The notes: generated by a model not told the origin, from the sequence alone. 64,000 nt of DNA from CAVVEC01 sp963770485 (GCA_963770485.1 CAVYPX010000001.1:1-64000); one strand, 5' to 3'. Numbered from the stretch's first letter, positions 1 to 9,199 are shown. Numbers and translations: made by a program.

Positions 1-564
1 ATCGGGGTCTTTGTAGAGGCTCATCTGATGGCCGCTGGTAAGCATCCGGGTGTGGGCCGCCCGCTCGAACAGGTCCGCCCATCTGCCGCCACGCGGCTAT
101 CAAGCCCGACTTCTTCAAGAAAGCGGATCAAACGGACTGACCAATCAAGCCCAAAGCGAATTATGATCGGGCCGGGAGCGGGTTCGGCAGATTCCCCGAT
201 GTCGGCCTCGGGGAGGTCGGCAAGGTCGGCGCCCGCGTCCTGGTTGGAGTTGAAATTGTCCTGAGAGATAGCATCAGAGGGGTCGGAAGCGGTGGCGGAA
301 TCAGTGGCCTGAATGCGCTCTTGCGCAGCCCGAACGAACAGCCGCACCGCGCCGCCCGTCGCCGCCGACGGCAACGACCACTGCCACGACCACCCACGAA
401 TAGGCAGGGCCGCTGCTCGTCCTCCGCACACTCATCGAGGGTCAAACATAAACGATCGTACCGCCGAAATCAACTCCTGACCGCATTGCAAAATTCACGG
501 GTTCACGGCCCGGTCCATCCTTGATTTTCGATCTCGCGAGGTATCAGTCTGGCTAATGACTCAG
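1..564. other. Contig start without a confident gene
   Basis: Only short overlapping open frames are visible on both strands and none resembles a family I know. On the minus strand a hydrophobic Ala/Val-rich stretch (about 360-410) lies in a different frame from an acidic Asp/Ala-rich stretch (about 170-350). This would fit a membrane-anchored protein broken by a frameshift, but that is speculation. The ruvX and mltG sequences just downstream also carry many indels, so this part may simply be of poor sequence quality. Confidence 0.4.
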
Positions 565-988
565 ATGGCGATTGCAGCTCTGGATGTGGGACGGCGGCGG
601 ACTCGGCGTTGCGATAGCAGAGGCCGGCAGTTCAGCAGCCTATCCGATCGGAGCTATCACGCGCCGCTCGCTGGCCGGGATTTCGAGGCCATCGGAACCC
701 CTGCTACCGCTCCCGCGACGTGAAGCAGGTCGTGGTGGGGCTGCCGCTGAACATGGACGGAAGCGTGGGCGGCACGGCGCGGTCCGTTCGGGACTTCGCC
801 CGCCGCCTGGAAGCCGCGATCGGCCTGCCGGTCTCGCTCTACGACGAGCGCCTGAGCAGCTTCGAGGCCGAAGAGCGGCTCAAAGAATCGCCGCGCAAGA
901 CCCGGCACAGCAAGACCGCCATAGACGCGGTCGCCGCGGTTAGGTTATTCTGGAAGGATGGCTCCAGGCCTCGCAATCCTCGGGATGA
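565..988 (+). pseudogene. RuvX/YqgF-family Holliday junction resolvase-like gene, broken by frameshifts
   Basis: The family is an RNase H-fold putative Holliday junction resolvase also linked to 16S rRNA 5' processing. The start MAIAALDVG (ATG 565) is the usual RuvX N-terminus. The reading then jumps frame to GVAIAEAGSSAAYPIGAITR, next to DFEAIG, then to VKQVVVGLPLNMDGS and YDERLSSFEAEERL, and finally to VILEGWLQ followed by TGA at 986-988. These are the family blocks in the right order but in several frames, with breaks near 594, 675, 700 and 940. Assembled across frames the length is about 140 residues, normal for RuvX. Four indels in 420 bp suggest sequencing error rather than slow decay, though a pseudogene cannot be excluded. 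An mltG gene follows, a common arrangement. Confidence 0.75.
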
Positions 989-1001
989 CTCGTGCCCCGC
1001 T

Positions 1002-1655
1002 ATGCTCCGCAAGCTTGGCGTAACGTTCGGGCTGTTCGCAATCGCGATCGCGGGTGCGATCGACTACTACTTCGTGTCGCCGACGCCGGCGTTCTCGCCG
1101 CCGCGAATCGTGTCGATCCGCAGGGGCGAGTCGCTGCGGGGAATTACCGCGCGCGACCTGGCCGACAATGGAATCATAAAGAGTCCCTTACCGCTGCTGC
1201 TGTGGGCGAAGCTGAGCGGCGGGGCGGCGCGAGTGCAGCCGGGTGATTACGCCTTCGCCGGCGGTGAGGGCGTCGCTGACGTGATGCGCCATCTGGTCAA
1301 CGGCGACTTCATGACGGTCACTGTGGCGATCGCGGAAGGTCTCACGGTCCATCAGGTAGCCATTCGGCTCGAACAGGCGGGGCTGGTCTGCGACCGCCAA
1401 TTCGAGGACGCCGCGCGCCACGGAGCGCTGGTCGCGGCGCTTGGCCTGGGGCCGCTGGGCGCGGAAGGTTATCTGTTTCCGGCCACCTATCGATTCTCGC
1501 CGCTGGCGACAACCAATTCCGTCCTGGCCACGATGCTCGCCCGCTTTTTACGCGATTATGACCCCTGTGGTCGAGGAACAGATGTTCAGGCTGGGACTCG
1601 ACTCGCGCGAGTTGGTCACGCTCGCCTCGATAGTCGAGAAGGAAGCCAAGGTGTC
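1002..1655 (+). pseudogene. MltG endolytic murein transglycosylase, N-terminal part, frameshifted and truncated
   Basis: MltG cleaves nascent glycan strands in the periplasm and sets their length. Starting from ATG 1002, an N-terminal membrane segment (FGLFAIAIAGAIDYYF) is followed by a LysM-like region (IVSIRRGESLRGITARDLAD) and then by EGLTVHQVAIRLEQAGL and AEGYLFPATYRFSP, all typical of MltG. The frame breaks near 1545. The neighbouring frame continues with ELVTLASIVEKEAKV, the block holding the family's catalytic glutamate. The rest of the enzyme is absent: within a few bases the sequence becomes an ABC transporter ATPase. The gene is therefore both frameshifted and cut off, which fits a chimeric join. 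Confidence 0.75.
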
Positions 1656-2009
1656 GCCCGGCAAGCGTTGGACCGAGTCGGCCTGGGCGCAAGGTGGCGT
1701 CATCGCCCGGCGGAACTTTCCGGCGGCGAGCAACAGCGCGCCTCTTTGGCTCGCGCGCTGATCAATCAGCCGCAGCTTCTACTGGCCGATGAACCCACCG
1801 GCAATCTTGACAGCCACACCGGCACCGAAATCATGAATTTCATCCGCGAATTCAATGAATCACTGGGGATGACCGTCGTGATGGTCACGCATGAACGCGC
1901 CTTGGCTGAACACTATGCCAAACGCATGATCTTCCTCGCCGATGGCAAACTGGTGGACGATCTCCACAATATCGCCGGGGTCGAAGCAGCGCGTGGAGGC
2001 AAATTGTGA
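1656..2009 (+). CDS. LolD/MacB-type ABC transporter ATP-binding protein, C-terminal fragment
   Basis: This is the ATPase half of a MacB/LolCDE-type transporter. Visible are the signature motif ELSGGEQQR, Walker B LLLADEPTGNLD and the H-loop VTHE, followed by the usual C-terminus. The Walker A P-loop and about 130 N-terminal residues are missing; upstream bases encode MltG in another frame, so the gene is truncated by the join near 1650. The open frame runs on upstream through MltG and RuvX sequence to 720, which would mislead a gene caller into a 429-residue fusion. The stop TGA (2007-2009) overlaps the GTG start of the permease, so the two form a transporter operon. Confidence 0.85.
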   Translation, partial: ARQALDRVGLGARWRHRPAELSGGEQQRASLARALINQPQLLLADEPTGNLDSHTGTEIMNFIREFNESLGMTVVMVTHERALAEHYAKRMIFLADGKLVDDLHNIAGVEAARGGKL

Positions 2010-3421
2010 AGACATACGACATGACGGAGCTGGCGGTTCGCAATCTGCGCGAATCGCTGCTGCGCAATTCGCTCACGACCGTTGGTATCTCGGTAGGCGT
2101 AGCCTCGCTGGTCGCCATGCTTTCGCTGGGTATCGGGCTCCAGCAGTTGGCCGGCCGGCGCCTGCAGAAATCCGGGTTGTTCGACACTGTGGTCGTGACC
2201 TCACGCCGCGACCTGCGCAATTTCAGCCGCGAGCAGGAAGAGAATGGCCCCGCGCCCGCCGAGAGTCCCACACTCGATGAAACCACGCGGCAGAAGATCG
2301 AGCACGTGCCCAATGTGCTCGAGGCGTATCCCGATATCCGCTTCATTACCGAACTTCGGTTTGAAGACAAACCGCACCTGACGGCGGTAGCCGGCCTTCC
2401 CTTCTCGGCCAGGAACAACGATGCATTCGATGGCATGCAGGGCAGCTTCTTTTCTTCCGAGACCGCGGCGGAGGTGATCCTTCAGAAATCATTCGCCGAA
2501 CAACTGCTGGGCAGGACGCCCAGGACCGGTATGGCTGAGGTGAACGTTGCCGAACTGGCAAAGCCCCTGCTCGGCAAGGAACTGACGCTCCGTTACGCAG
2601 AGCGCGTGGCGGCGCCTGCCATGCCGTCGGAGAAGAAAGGCGCTCAGCCGGGCACAACTGGTAATCTGCAAGCCGATTCAGGCACAGCGTACTCGGTGAT
2701 CTCACGCGAGCAAACCGTGAGGATCGTCGGAGTCTGCGATCTCGATCCGGATAGCATGCGCGGGGCCGCCAGGGCACGCGTGTTCTTGCCGCTGAAACTT
2801 GCGGAAAGCCTGCATGTCATGCAGCCTTCGGACCTGCGCGACACCACAAACGTCATCGGTGGCACGCCTACCTACACCACGGTACAGGTTCGGGTGAAAA
2901 ATCCCACCAGTGTGCAAGAGGTAGAGGACGCGATCAAGAAAATGGGGTTTAACACCTTTTCGATTGTGGACGCGACGCGCAGCCTGCGCCAGTTTTTTGC
3001 CGTTCTGGATCTTTTCCTTGGGATTTTCGGCAGCCTGGCTTTAGCGGTCGCTTCGATTGGAATCATCAATACGCTTGTGATGGCGATCCTGGAACGCCGC
3101 CGCGAAATCGGAATCATGAAAGCCATCGGCGCTAGTGACGGCGACGTTAAAGGGCTGTTCTTCGCCGAAGCGGGCGCGATGGGGGTTTTCGGTGGGGTGG
3201 TGGGCGTCGCCCTGGGCTGGACGATCGGGCGGGCGATCAATCTGGGGACCAATGTCTACCTGAAGCGGCAGCATTTCCCGCCGGAGCAAATCTGGTTCGT
3301 GCCCTGGTGGCTGGTCATCAGCGCCATTGCATTCGCAATCGTGGTCAGTCTGCTTTCCGGCTTGTATCCGGCCAGTCGCGCGGCACGGCTTGATCCGGTG
3401 CAATCCTTGCGTTACGAGTAA
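2006..3421 (+). CDS. MacB-like ABC transporter permease
   Basis: This is the membrane subunit of a MacB/LolC-type exporter that moves substrates from the periplasmic side, such as lipoproteins or antibiotics. The 471-residue protein has the family plan: one N-terminal membrane segment (about 20-45), a large periplasmic MacB_PCD domain (about 50-320), and a C-terminal FtsX domain with three segments from about 330. The FtsX coupling region is clear (ILERRREIGIMKAIGAS), and the protein ends in the usual YPASRAARLDPVQSLRYE. The start is GTG in a GTGA overlap with the ATPase stop, indicating translational coupling. The substrate cannot be told from sequence; no adjacent adaptor or TolC gene is seen. 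Confidence 0.9.
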   Translation: MKTYDMTELAVRNLRESLLRNSLTTVGISVGVASLVAMLSLGIGLQQLAGRRLQKSGLFDTVVVTSRRDLRNFSREQEENGPAPAESPTLDETTRQKIEHVPNVLEAYPDIRFITELRFEDKPHLTAVAGLPFSARNNDAFDGMQGSFFSSETAAEVILQKSFAEQLLGRTPRTGMAEVNVAELAKPLLGKELTLRYAERVAAPAMPSEKKGAQPGTTGNLQADSGTAYSVISREQTVRIVGVCDLDPDSMRGAARARVFLPLKLAESLHVMQPSDLRDTTNVIGGTPTYTTVQVRVKNPTSVQEVEDAIKKMGFNTFSIVDATRSLRQFFAVLDLFLGIFGSLALAVASIGIINTLVMAILERRREIGIMKAIGASDGDVKGLFFAEAGAMGVFGGVVGVALGWTIGRAINLGTNVYLKRQHFPPEQIWFVPWWLVISAIAFAIVVSLLSGLYPASRAARLDPVQSLRYE

Positions 3422-3430
3422 ACTGATTTC

Positions 3431-4312
3431 ATGCTCCGGACTTTTCGCCTCTTTCTTCTTTTGCTGTTCGCCATCCCCTCGTCCGCTCAGAGCCGGGTCG
3501 ATTGCAATGCGCTGAAAAGCCGAATCCTGAGAGACGCCGTCCATTACTGTGTGTTGTTGCCCTCGGGTTATGACGCGTCCGATCATCATTCTCTGCGCTA
3601 TCCCGTGCTCTACTTTCTGCATGGTCTCGGTGATGACGAACGAACCTTGCTCAAGAGCGGCGGATGGAACCTGATTGAAGACCTCCGGCAGCAGCACAAA
3701 ATCGGCGACTTTTTGATTGTGACTCCAGAGGCGAGAGCCAGCTTCTACATAAACTCGGCCGATGGCAAAGTACGGTACAGCGATTTTTTTCTTCGCGAAT
3801 TCGTGCCTTACATCGAAGGCAGATATCGAATTCGGCGAGAGCGTAGCGGGCGAGCGATCGGTGGAATTTCCATGGGCGGATACGGCGCTCTGCGCTTCGC
3901 CTTCGCGAATCCGGAAATGTTCTCGGCCGTGAGCGCGCAAAGCGCTGCGCTGATGACGGAGTCGCCGCAGGAACTCAACGCAGCGCTACGCTCCGGTACG
4001 CCTTTGGGCAGATTGCTGGGATCGGTTTTCGGCAACCCCATCAACGTCTCTCACTGGAAGGAGAACGGTCCGTTTGATCTGGCGAAAAAGAACAAGTCTT
4101 CGATTGCCAAGCTGGCCATCTACTTCAATTGTGGCAAGGACGATGAATACAGCTTTGAGGTGGGCGCCAAGACTTTAGACCGGCAACTCCAGGAAGAGGC
4201 CATCCCGCACGAGTTTCATCTCTATCCCGGCGATCACAGCGGATCGTACTTCATGGCACACCTGGGCGAGGTCATGGAGTTTCACTCGCGGAAGTTTGGG
4301 GATCAGAAGTAG
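3431..4312 (+). CDS. Secreted esterase (EstD/PHB-depolymerase-like alpha/beta hydrolase)
   Basis: A 293-residue alpha/beta hydrolase of the esterase D/ferric-enterobactin esterase type. An N-terminal signal peptide (LRTFRLFLLLLFAIPSSAQS) sends it out of the cytoplasm. The oxyanion strand YFLHGLGDDE lies at about 61-70 and the nucleophile elbow GGISMGG puts the catalytic serine near 147. A late Asp (GKDDEYSF) and His (YPGDHSGSYF) complete the likely triad. The family hydrolyses carboxylic or thioester bonds; the true substrate is unknown. The gene starts 9 bp after the permease stop, so it is probably co-transcribed, but a functional link to the transporter is only a guess. Confidence 0.85.
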   Translation: MLRTFRLFLLLLFAIPSSAQSRVDCNALKSRILRDAVHYCVLLPSGYDASDHHSLRYPVLYFLHGLGDDERTLLKSGGWNLIEDLRQQHKIGDFLIVTPEARASFYINSADGKVRYSDFFLREFVPYIEGRYRIRRERSGRAIGGISMGGYGALRFAFANPEMFSAVSAQSAALMTESPQELNAALRSGTPLGRLLGSVFGNPINVSHWKENGPFDLAKKNKSSIAKLAIYFNCGKDDEYSFEVGAKTLDRQLQEEAIPHEFHLYPGDHSGSYFMAHLGEVMEFHSRKFGDQK

Positions 4313-4353
4313 ACGCCAGGTAAACTCGAGACATCCTCGATCAAGCCTGAAGT

Positions 4354-4470
4354 TGTCATTTCGAGGGGATTTCGTCCCCGAGAAATCTGCTTTCTCTTCG
4401 TGGCGAGGACAGCAGATCCCTCGACTCGTCCTTGCTGCGCAAGCGCGCCTACAGACGGCTCGGAATGACA
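4354..4470. repeat. Dispersed imperfect palindrome, copy 1
   Basis: A 117-bp element that opens with TGTCATTTCGAG and closes with CTCGGAATGACA, so its ends are inverted repeats. Internal halves (GAAATCTGC and GCAGATCCCTCG) pair as well. Related copies lie at 28627, 33093, 50996 and 57163, with a half copy at 53406. This copy lies between convergent genes and could act as a transcription terminator or RNA-folding element. The rest of the 4313-4559 gap shows nothing else. Confidence 0.8.
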
Positions 4471-4559
4471 ATGTCCCGAAGTGGTGGCACGGCGGGAGTT
4501 TTGCCCTTCTTACAACGCAGTGACGGCAGTCCGATCTCTCGCGGAGCAACCATCGCGCG

Positions 4560-6341
4560 TTACATCTTTCCTTTGTCCTTCTCCACAACCTCCTCCGCAC
4601 CGGGCATTAACTTCTGGAGCGGCGCCGAGCGTTGCTCTTCCAGTTCGGGATGCGGCAGCGGTTTACGCGGCAACATCTGATCACGCATGGCAGTGTTGTA
4701 CACAAAAATGGCTTCGACCACGGCGGCTTGGGCCAAGTCACCGGGCTGCAGCCGTTCGTAAGTGTCCATATTCGAATGGTGGGCGCGGGTGACATAGTCG
4801 AGCTTGTCCTGGATAAACTGGAAACCAGGCACGCCGACATCGTCGAAGGATTCATGGTCTGTGGCCGCCGTTCCCCTCATTGTGAGTGTGCTGACGCCGA
4901 TATCCTTCAACGGCGCGGCCCACTGCGCGAAGATCGGAGCAACAGCCGCGTTTTCCTGCAGGTAAATGCCGAGGATCTTGCCGCTTCCGTTGTCTAAGTT
5001 GAAGTAGCCGGAAATCTTGGAATACTCAGGCTTAATCTGGATCGGTCCTGCTGCCTTGCGCATCCATTCTGGCAATTTAAGCTGGTCGGGCGCGGTGGAG
5101 AGCGGTATCGCTCCGAAGTGCTCCCCGACATAGCGCACCGATCCAAACGATCCCTGCTCTTCCCCGGTCCACAGGGCAACTCGTATGGTGCGTCGCGGTT
5201 TCACTTGCAGCGCGTTAAAGATGCGCATGACCTCCATGGCGACTACGGTGCCGGCTCCGTCGTCGGTCGCACCGGTCGCGGCTGCCCACGAGTCGAGATG
5301 TCCCCCCAGCATGACTACTTCATCCTTCAGTTTTGAATCGGTCCCCTCGATCTCGGCGATGGTGTTGAATCCGTGCTCGTGATCCCCGGTGAACTTGGTA
5401 TCCACATTCAATTCAATGTTCACCGGAACGTTGGCCTTGAGCAAGCGGTAGACGCGGCCGTAATTCTCAATTGCAGCCACGACCACAGGAAATTGCATTG
5501 CGGTCTCGCGTTTATAGGTTCCAATTCCTATGCCACGGTCATCGAAGATAGTACCGCCCGAGCCGCCGTTGTTTCTACCATCGCGGCTGGGAAGAATCAC
5601 TCCAAGCACGTGCTCGGAGGCCAAAAATGTCGCGATCTTTTTGCGCAAGGCCAGAAGATGAGGAAGATCGTGCATATACTCTGCATACTCGTTTTCAGCG
5701 ATCAGCGGATACTCGGCGATCTTGGCCAGTTCTTTATCATCCAGACGCTCGAACAGCGGTTTGTCCACTGGTTTCACTTCGCGCATGTCGCCCAGCAGAA
5801 CCACTTTCCCGGCAAGCTTGCCTTTATACTTGTCGAGATCCTCTTCCTTCTTGACGTCCATCCACACCGCTGGCCCGCTGACCGCGCCGTTGGTAGAAGG
5901 CGACCATGCTGCGGCTTGGGCGATGAAAACTGCGGTGTCCGGCGCACTCATCCGAACCCAGGTATTAAGCTGCTGCCAGCCCATGCCGAATTCGCCCCAG
6001 TCCTCGAGGTGAGCATTACTGCATCCCATAGCGGCCAGTTGATCGCGTGTCCACTCGTTGGCCCGCCTCAGATTCGGGGAGCCGGTAAGGCGCGACCCAA
6101 TCCCATCCGCGAGTGCGGAGGCAAACTCCATCACATGGGAGTGAGCCAACCCCTCTTCGCGGATGCGCTGATACATCGTGTAATCAATATTTTCTTTTGC
6201 CGGCTGCGGCAGGTCGTAGGACGGAGTTTCCGCGGGACCCGGGTTGAGTTTCTTTTTGTCGGCGGCGGCGGCGGTGGAGAGCGGCAGGACGAAACAGACG
6301 AATAGCGTGATTGTAGTAAGAAAGGCTTTTGCGGATCGCAT
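4560..6341 (-). CDS. Secreted M28-family zinc aminopeptidase
   Basis: A 593-residue peptidase related to glutamate carboxypeptidase and Q-type aminopeptidases. The start at 6341 gives a clean signal peptide (RSAKAFLTTITLFVCFVL...AAAA); an upstream in-frame extension to 6425 looks untranslated. A PA-type inserted domain (about 140-290) precedes the catalytic M28 domain. The two-zinc ligand motifs are present: GGHLDSW, ATDDGAGT, the WTGEEQGSFGS glutamates, NLDNGSG and ATDHESFD. It should remove N-terminal residues from peptides in the periplasm or outside the cell. It is transcribed alone, converging on the esterase across the repeat, and joins several other secreted peptidases in this window. 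Confidence 0.9.
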   Translation of the reverse strand: MRSAKAFLTTITLFVCFVLPLSTAAAADKKKLNPGPAETPSYDLPQPAKENIDYTMYQRIREEGLAHSHVMEFASALADGIGSRLTGSPNLRRANEWTRDQLAAMGCSNAHLEDWGEFGMGWQQLNTWVRMSAPDTAVFIAQAAAWSPSTNGAVSGPAVWMDVKKEEDLDKYKGKLAGKVVLLGDMREVKPVDKPLFERLDDKELAKIAEYPLIAENEYAEYMHDLPHLLALRKKIATFLASEHVLGVILPSRDGRNNGGSGGTIFDDRGIGIGTYKRETAMQFPVVVAAIENYGRVYRLLKANVPVNIELNVDTKFTGDHEHGFNTIAEIEGTDSKLKDEVVMLGGHLDSWAAATGATDDGAGTVVAMEVMRIFNALQVKPRRTIRVALWTGEEQGSFGSVRYVGEHFGAIPLSTAPDQLKLPEWMRKAAGPIQIKPEYSKISGYFNLDNGSGKILGIYLQENAAVAPIFAQWAAPLKDIGVSTLTMRGTAATDHESFDDVGVPGFQFIQDKLDYVTRAHHSNMDTYERLQPGDLAQAAVVEAIFVYNTAMRDQMLPRKPLPHPELEEQRSAPLQKLMPGAEEVVEKDKGKM

Positions 6342-6515
6342 GTGCGAGATTTCCCCTTTGGAAAGAACATGGCAGAGTAGCAGATGCTGGTTCCAGGTTC
6401 CAGGCGAAAAGGGCTGTCCAAGCAAGGCGGCGGCTGATTTGGACGGTGGTTAGGGTAGGGTCGGAGAATGGAATATGGGTGTTCTCAGTCTGCAGTGCTC
6501 GCACGCCACGATCAT

Positions 6516-7187
6516 CTAGCTTTTCTGCAGGACCCACTCCGCTGTCGTTTCTTCAAAATGGAATCCGTAGCGCTGCCACGGAGCGCCCGGTGCGTCCTTG
6601 CGCACGACGCGGGCGCGCCCGGCATAGCGCTCCTTTTCACCGGCGAGAAAGACTTCCAGGACCGAATCCTTGACCAGGGGCAGAGCGCAGTTACAGAGAA
6701 ATCCGCTCGCGCTCACGTTTTCAGTTTCGGCCAGTTCCTCAAACGTTTTCCCACTCGCGTCCGTGCCACGCAATTTCAGAACAACTTTCATCCGGACACG
6801 TACTTCAGAGCGACGCTCCGGCCGGCTCGCCTCCAGTTCAGCGGCTAATCTTTCCTTCAGTTTCCTGAAATCGATGGGCTTCTCAAAATATCCCGTCGCG
6901 CCCAAGCTGGCACAGTGTTCCCTGTACTTGGCTCCCGCCTCGCCCGTAATGACGAAAATCGGCAGGTACGATGTATAGCTCAGCGAATGAAAACTCTGGC
7001 AGAGCTCAAAGCCGGAGAACTTCGGCATCATCAGATCCATCAGCACGGCGTCAGGCTTGTGCTCCAACGCCATGGCAAGCGCTTGTTCCGGGTCTTCGGT
7101 GTCGAAGATCTCGTAAGTGTCGGAAAGGCGCATGCGCATCAGACCACGCATGGCGCTGTCGTCATCCACAATCAAGAGTTTTTTCAC
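6516..7187 (-). CDS. Response regulator with C-terminal PilZ domain
   Basis: A 223-residue two-domain protein. Residues 1-115 form a receiver with acidic residues at 8-10, the phosphoacceptor in LMDLMMP (Asp51) and the conserved Lys in FEKP (103). Residues 120-220 form a PilZ domain with the c-di-GMP signature: RxxxR at 126-130 (RSEVR) and NxSxxG at 157-162 (NVSASG). It can thus in principle join phosphorylation and c-di-GMP binding in one output protein, typically controlling motility, adhesion or polysaccharide. It lies 40 bp behind the hybrid kinase gene on the same strand, so that kinase is the likely partner. Confidence 0.88.
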   Translation of the reverse strand: MKKLLIVDDDSAMRGLMRMRLSDTYEIFDTEDPEQALAMALEHKPDAVLMDLMMPKFSGFELCQSFHSLSYTSYLPIFVITGEAGAKYREHCASLGATGYFEKPIDFRKLKERLAAELEASRPERRSEVRVRMKVVLKLRGTDASGKTFEELAETENVSASGFLCNCALPLVKDSVLEVFLAGEKERYAGRARVVRKDAPGAPWQRYGFHFEETTAEWVLQKS

Positions 7188-7227
7188 GGCCCATACCTCA
7201 CAAACTTATTTGCAGGCGCGGAACACC

Positions 7228-9069
7228 TCATCGGGTCGAAGTCGCCGGTTCGGCCTTGAGCACATCCCGTACCTTCAGTGCCAAGCTTTCCCGCGTGAAC
7301 GGCTTGGCGAGAAAATTACTGCCGGCGGGCAGGACTCCCTGACCGACCCCCTGTCCCGTATAGCCGGACATGTAGAGAACTCTGATCTCGGGGCGCTGAG
7401 CCGCCAATTGCGTAGCCAGAGCGGGACCGTTCATGCCTGGCATTACGACATCGCTCAGTACCAGGTGGATCGTTTCCCGGTGCTGCCGGCTCACCTCACA
7501 GGCTTCCGCGCCGTTACACGCCTCCAGCACGGTATATCCCAATGACTCCAATATATTGCGGGTTAGCTTGCAAAGAGCTTCCTCGTCTTCCACCAGCAGC
7601 ACCGTCTCCTGGCCATGCATCGCCGGCGCCTCACCCACGGAGCGCCGTTCCACCTCGACTGGTTCGTCCACTTGGGGAAGATAGATTTTAAACACCGTCC
7701 CCACGCCCACTTCGCTGTGCACCTCAATGTAGCCATCACTCTGCTTAACTACGCCGTAGACTGTGGCCAGCCCGAGTCCGGTTCCCTTTCCTTTTTCCTT
7801 GGTGGTAAAGAACGGCTCGAAGATATGGCCTTGTGTCGCAACGTCCATGCCGACGCCGGTGTCGGTCACGGTCAAGAGGACGTAGCGGCCCGGCTTCACC
7901 GGATAGGAATACCGTCGTACATCGACTTCAGTCATTTCAGAATTTTCGGTCCTGATCGTCAGCTTTCCACCGTTGGGCATCGCGTCGCGAGCGTTGACCG
8001 AAAGATTGAGAATTACCTGCTCGATCTGCCCCTGGTCGGCCTTCACCCTGGACAGATTCGGGTCCAGCACGGTGCTAAGTTCGATGTCTTCACCAATCAA
8101 ACGCCGGAGCATCTTCTCGGTATCGGTGACGATGCTATTCAGATCGACAACCTTGGGTTCAAGCACCTGCTGCCGGCTGAAGGCGAGAAGCTGGCGGGTC
8201 AAGGTCGCAGCCCGCTTGCCCGCGCCCAGAATCTCCTTTACGCAGCCAGCCAGCGGGTCCGTTTCCTTCACGCTGTCTTGCAGGATTTCGCCGTACCCAA
8301 TGATGACCCCCAGAATGTTGTTGAAGTCGTGCGCGATGCCCCCGGAAAGGCGGCCCACCGCTTCCATCTTCTGGGCCTGGCGGAATTGATCTTCCAGGCG
8401 GCGGCGTCCCGTTATGTCGCGATTGACGATGACCAGTTTCCCGGATTTTCCTTCCGCATCCAGAATCGTGCTGGCGGTGGATTCGAAAAGGCGCCAGGTG
8501 CCATCTCGGTGGCGCATCCGGTATTCAATCCTCCGGCCCACGCCCGCGTTGCGGGCTTCCTTGCCGGCTTCTTCCACCAGCTGCCGGTCTTCCGGGTGCA
8601 CGTGCTCCAATGACGATGTGTCCTGCATTTCTTGCGGACTATAGCCGAGGATTTTTTCATACGACGGGCTGCTGTAAAGTCGTCGATCCTCGGCGTCGAC
8701 CACAGCGATCATATCGGCTGCATTCTCCGTGATCAGCCGAAACAGCTCTTCCCGTTGAATCAACCGGTCACGAATGCGGTAGATCTGCGACTGCTGATAA
8801 AGCACGTAAACGTCGAACAGAAGGACCAGCGCCACCAACCCGCGCGCGGAATGAGGAAGTTCGAGCCAGCCCCAATGTTCCCCCTGCAGCATCGGAATGA
8901 TGAAGGAGACCAGCCCTACGGTCAGCAGCAGGGTGATGAGAACCGCCGATAACCACAGCCACCACTCACGCCGCTCAACTGTCCTCATACTGGAGAGAAG
9001 AGACTGGGTAGGGGCAAGGGTGCCACCGCGGCGTTGGTCGGCGAACTTCATGTGAAAACGATCCGGCAT
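7228..9069 (-). CDS. Membrane hybrid histidine kinase with PAS sensor and C-terminal receiver
   Basis: A 613-residue hybrid kinase. Two membrane segments lie at about 36-61 and 75-92. A PAS domain follows (about 108-225), then a HisKA dimerisation region with the H-box GGIAHDFNN (His247), and an ATPase domain with the N-box (NLSVNARDAM), G1 box DTGVGMD and G2 box GKGTGLGLATVYG. A C-terminal receiver (about 487-605) has phosphoacceptor Asp540 in VLSDVVMPG and Lys589. The HDFNN box is of the NtrB-like class. Signal and output are unknown, but the REC-PilZ gene next in the operon is the natural downstream partner. A possible sigma-54 promoter and a tandem operator-like palindrome lie upstream. 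Confidence 0.9.
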   Translation of the reverse strand: MPDRFHMKFADQRRGGTLAPTQSLLSSMRTVERREWWLWLSAVLITLLLTVGLVSFIIPMLQGEHWGWLELPHSARGLVALVLLFDVYVLYQQSQIYRIRDRLIQREELFRLITENAADMIAVVDAEDRRLYSSPSYEKILGYSPQEMQDTSSLEHVHPEDRQLVEEAGKEARNAGVGRRIEYRMRHRDGTWRLFESTASTILDAEGKSGKLVIVNRDITGRRRLEDQFRQAQKMEAVGRLSGGIAHDFNNILGVIIGYGEILQDSVKETDPLAGCVKEILGAGKRAATLTRQLLAFSRQQVLEPKVVDLNSIVTDTEKMLRRLIGEDIELSTVLDPNLSRVKADQGQIEQVILNLSVNARDAMPNGGKLTIRTENSEMTEVDVRRYSYPVKPGRYVLLTVTDTGVGMDVATQGHIFEPFFTTKEKGKGTGLGLATVYGVVKQSDGYIEVHSEVGVGTVFKIYLPQVDEPVEVERRSVGEAPAMHGQETVLLVEDEEALCKLTRNILESLGYTVLEACNGAEACEVSRQHRETIHLVLSDVVMPGMNGPALATQLAAQRPEIRVLYMSGYTGQGVGQGVLPAGSNFLAKPFTRESLALKVRDVLKAEPATSTR

Positions 9070-9093
9070 GGAAACCTAACCGGCCTTTCCAGA

Positions 9094-9108
9094 GCATACG
9101 GGCTTCCA
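9094..9108 (-). promoter_or_regulatory. Possible sigma-54 (-24/-12) promoter for the hybrid kinase
   Basis: Read on the minus strand the site is TGGAAGCCCGTATGC. The invariant GG and GC are exactly 10 bp apart and 7 of the 10 informative positions match TGGCAC-N5-TTGC. It would place a start about 12 bp downstream, just ahead of the ATG at 9069. The match is moderate and could be chance; the palindromes further upstream make it more credible. Confidence 0.35.
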
Positions 9109-9199
9109 TCCACATTTCAACGACCGAACCGCTGTAAGTAAGACCGAAGTAACGAGATAAGTTGCTCCGCCGGTGAGCTTGCCTCCCTCGGGGCGAAGG

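Noticed and set aside
720..2009. A 429-codon open frame read as one RuvX-MltG-ABC fusion protein
   Set aside because: The segments belong to three unrelated families, other parts of RuvX and MltG lie in other frames, and the ATPase lacks Walker A.
5373..6305. 310-codon plus-strand open frame
   Set aside because: Shadow of the M28 peptidase gene.
7615..8613. 332-codon plus-strand open frame
   Set aside because: Shadow of the hybrid kinase gene, which shows all kinase boxes on the minus strand.
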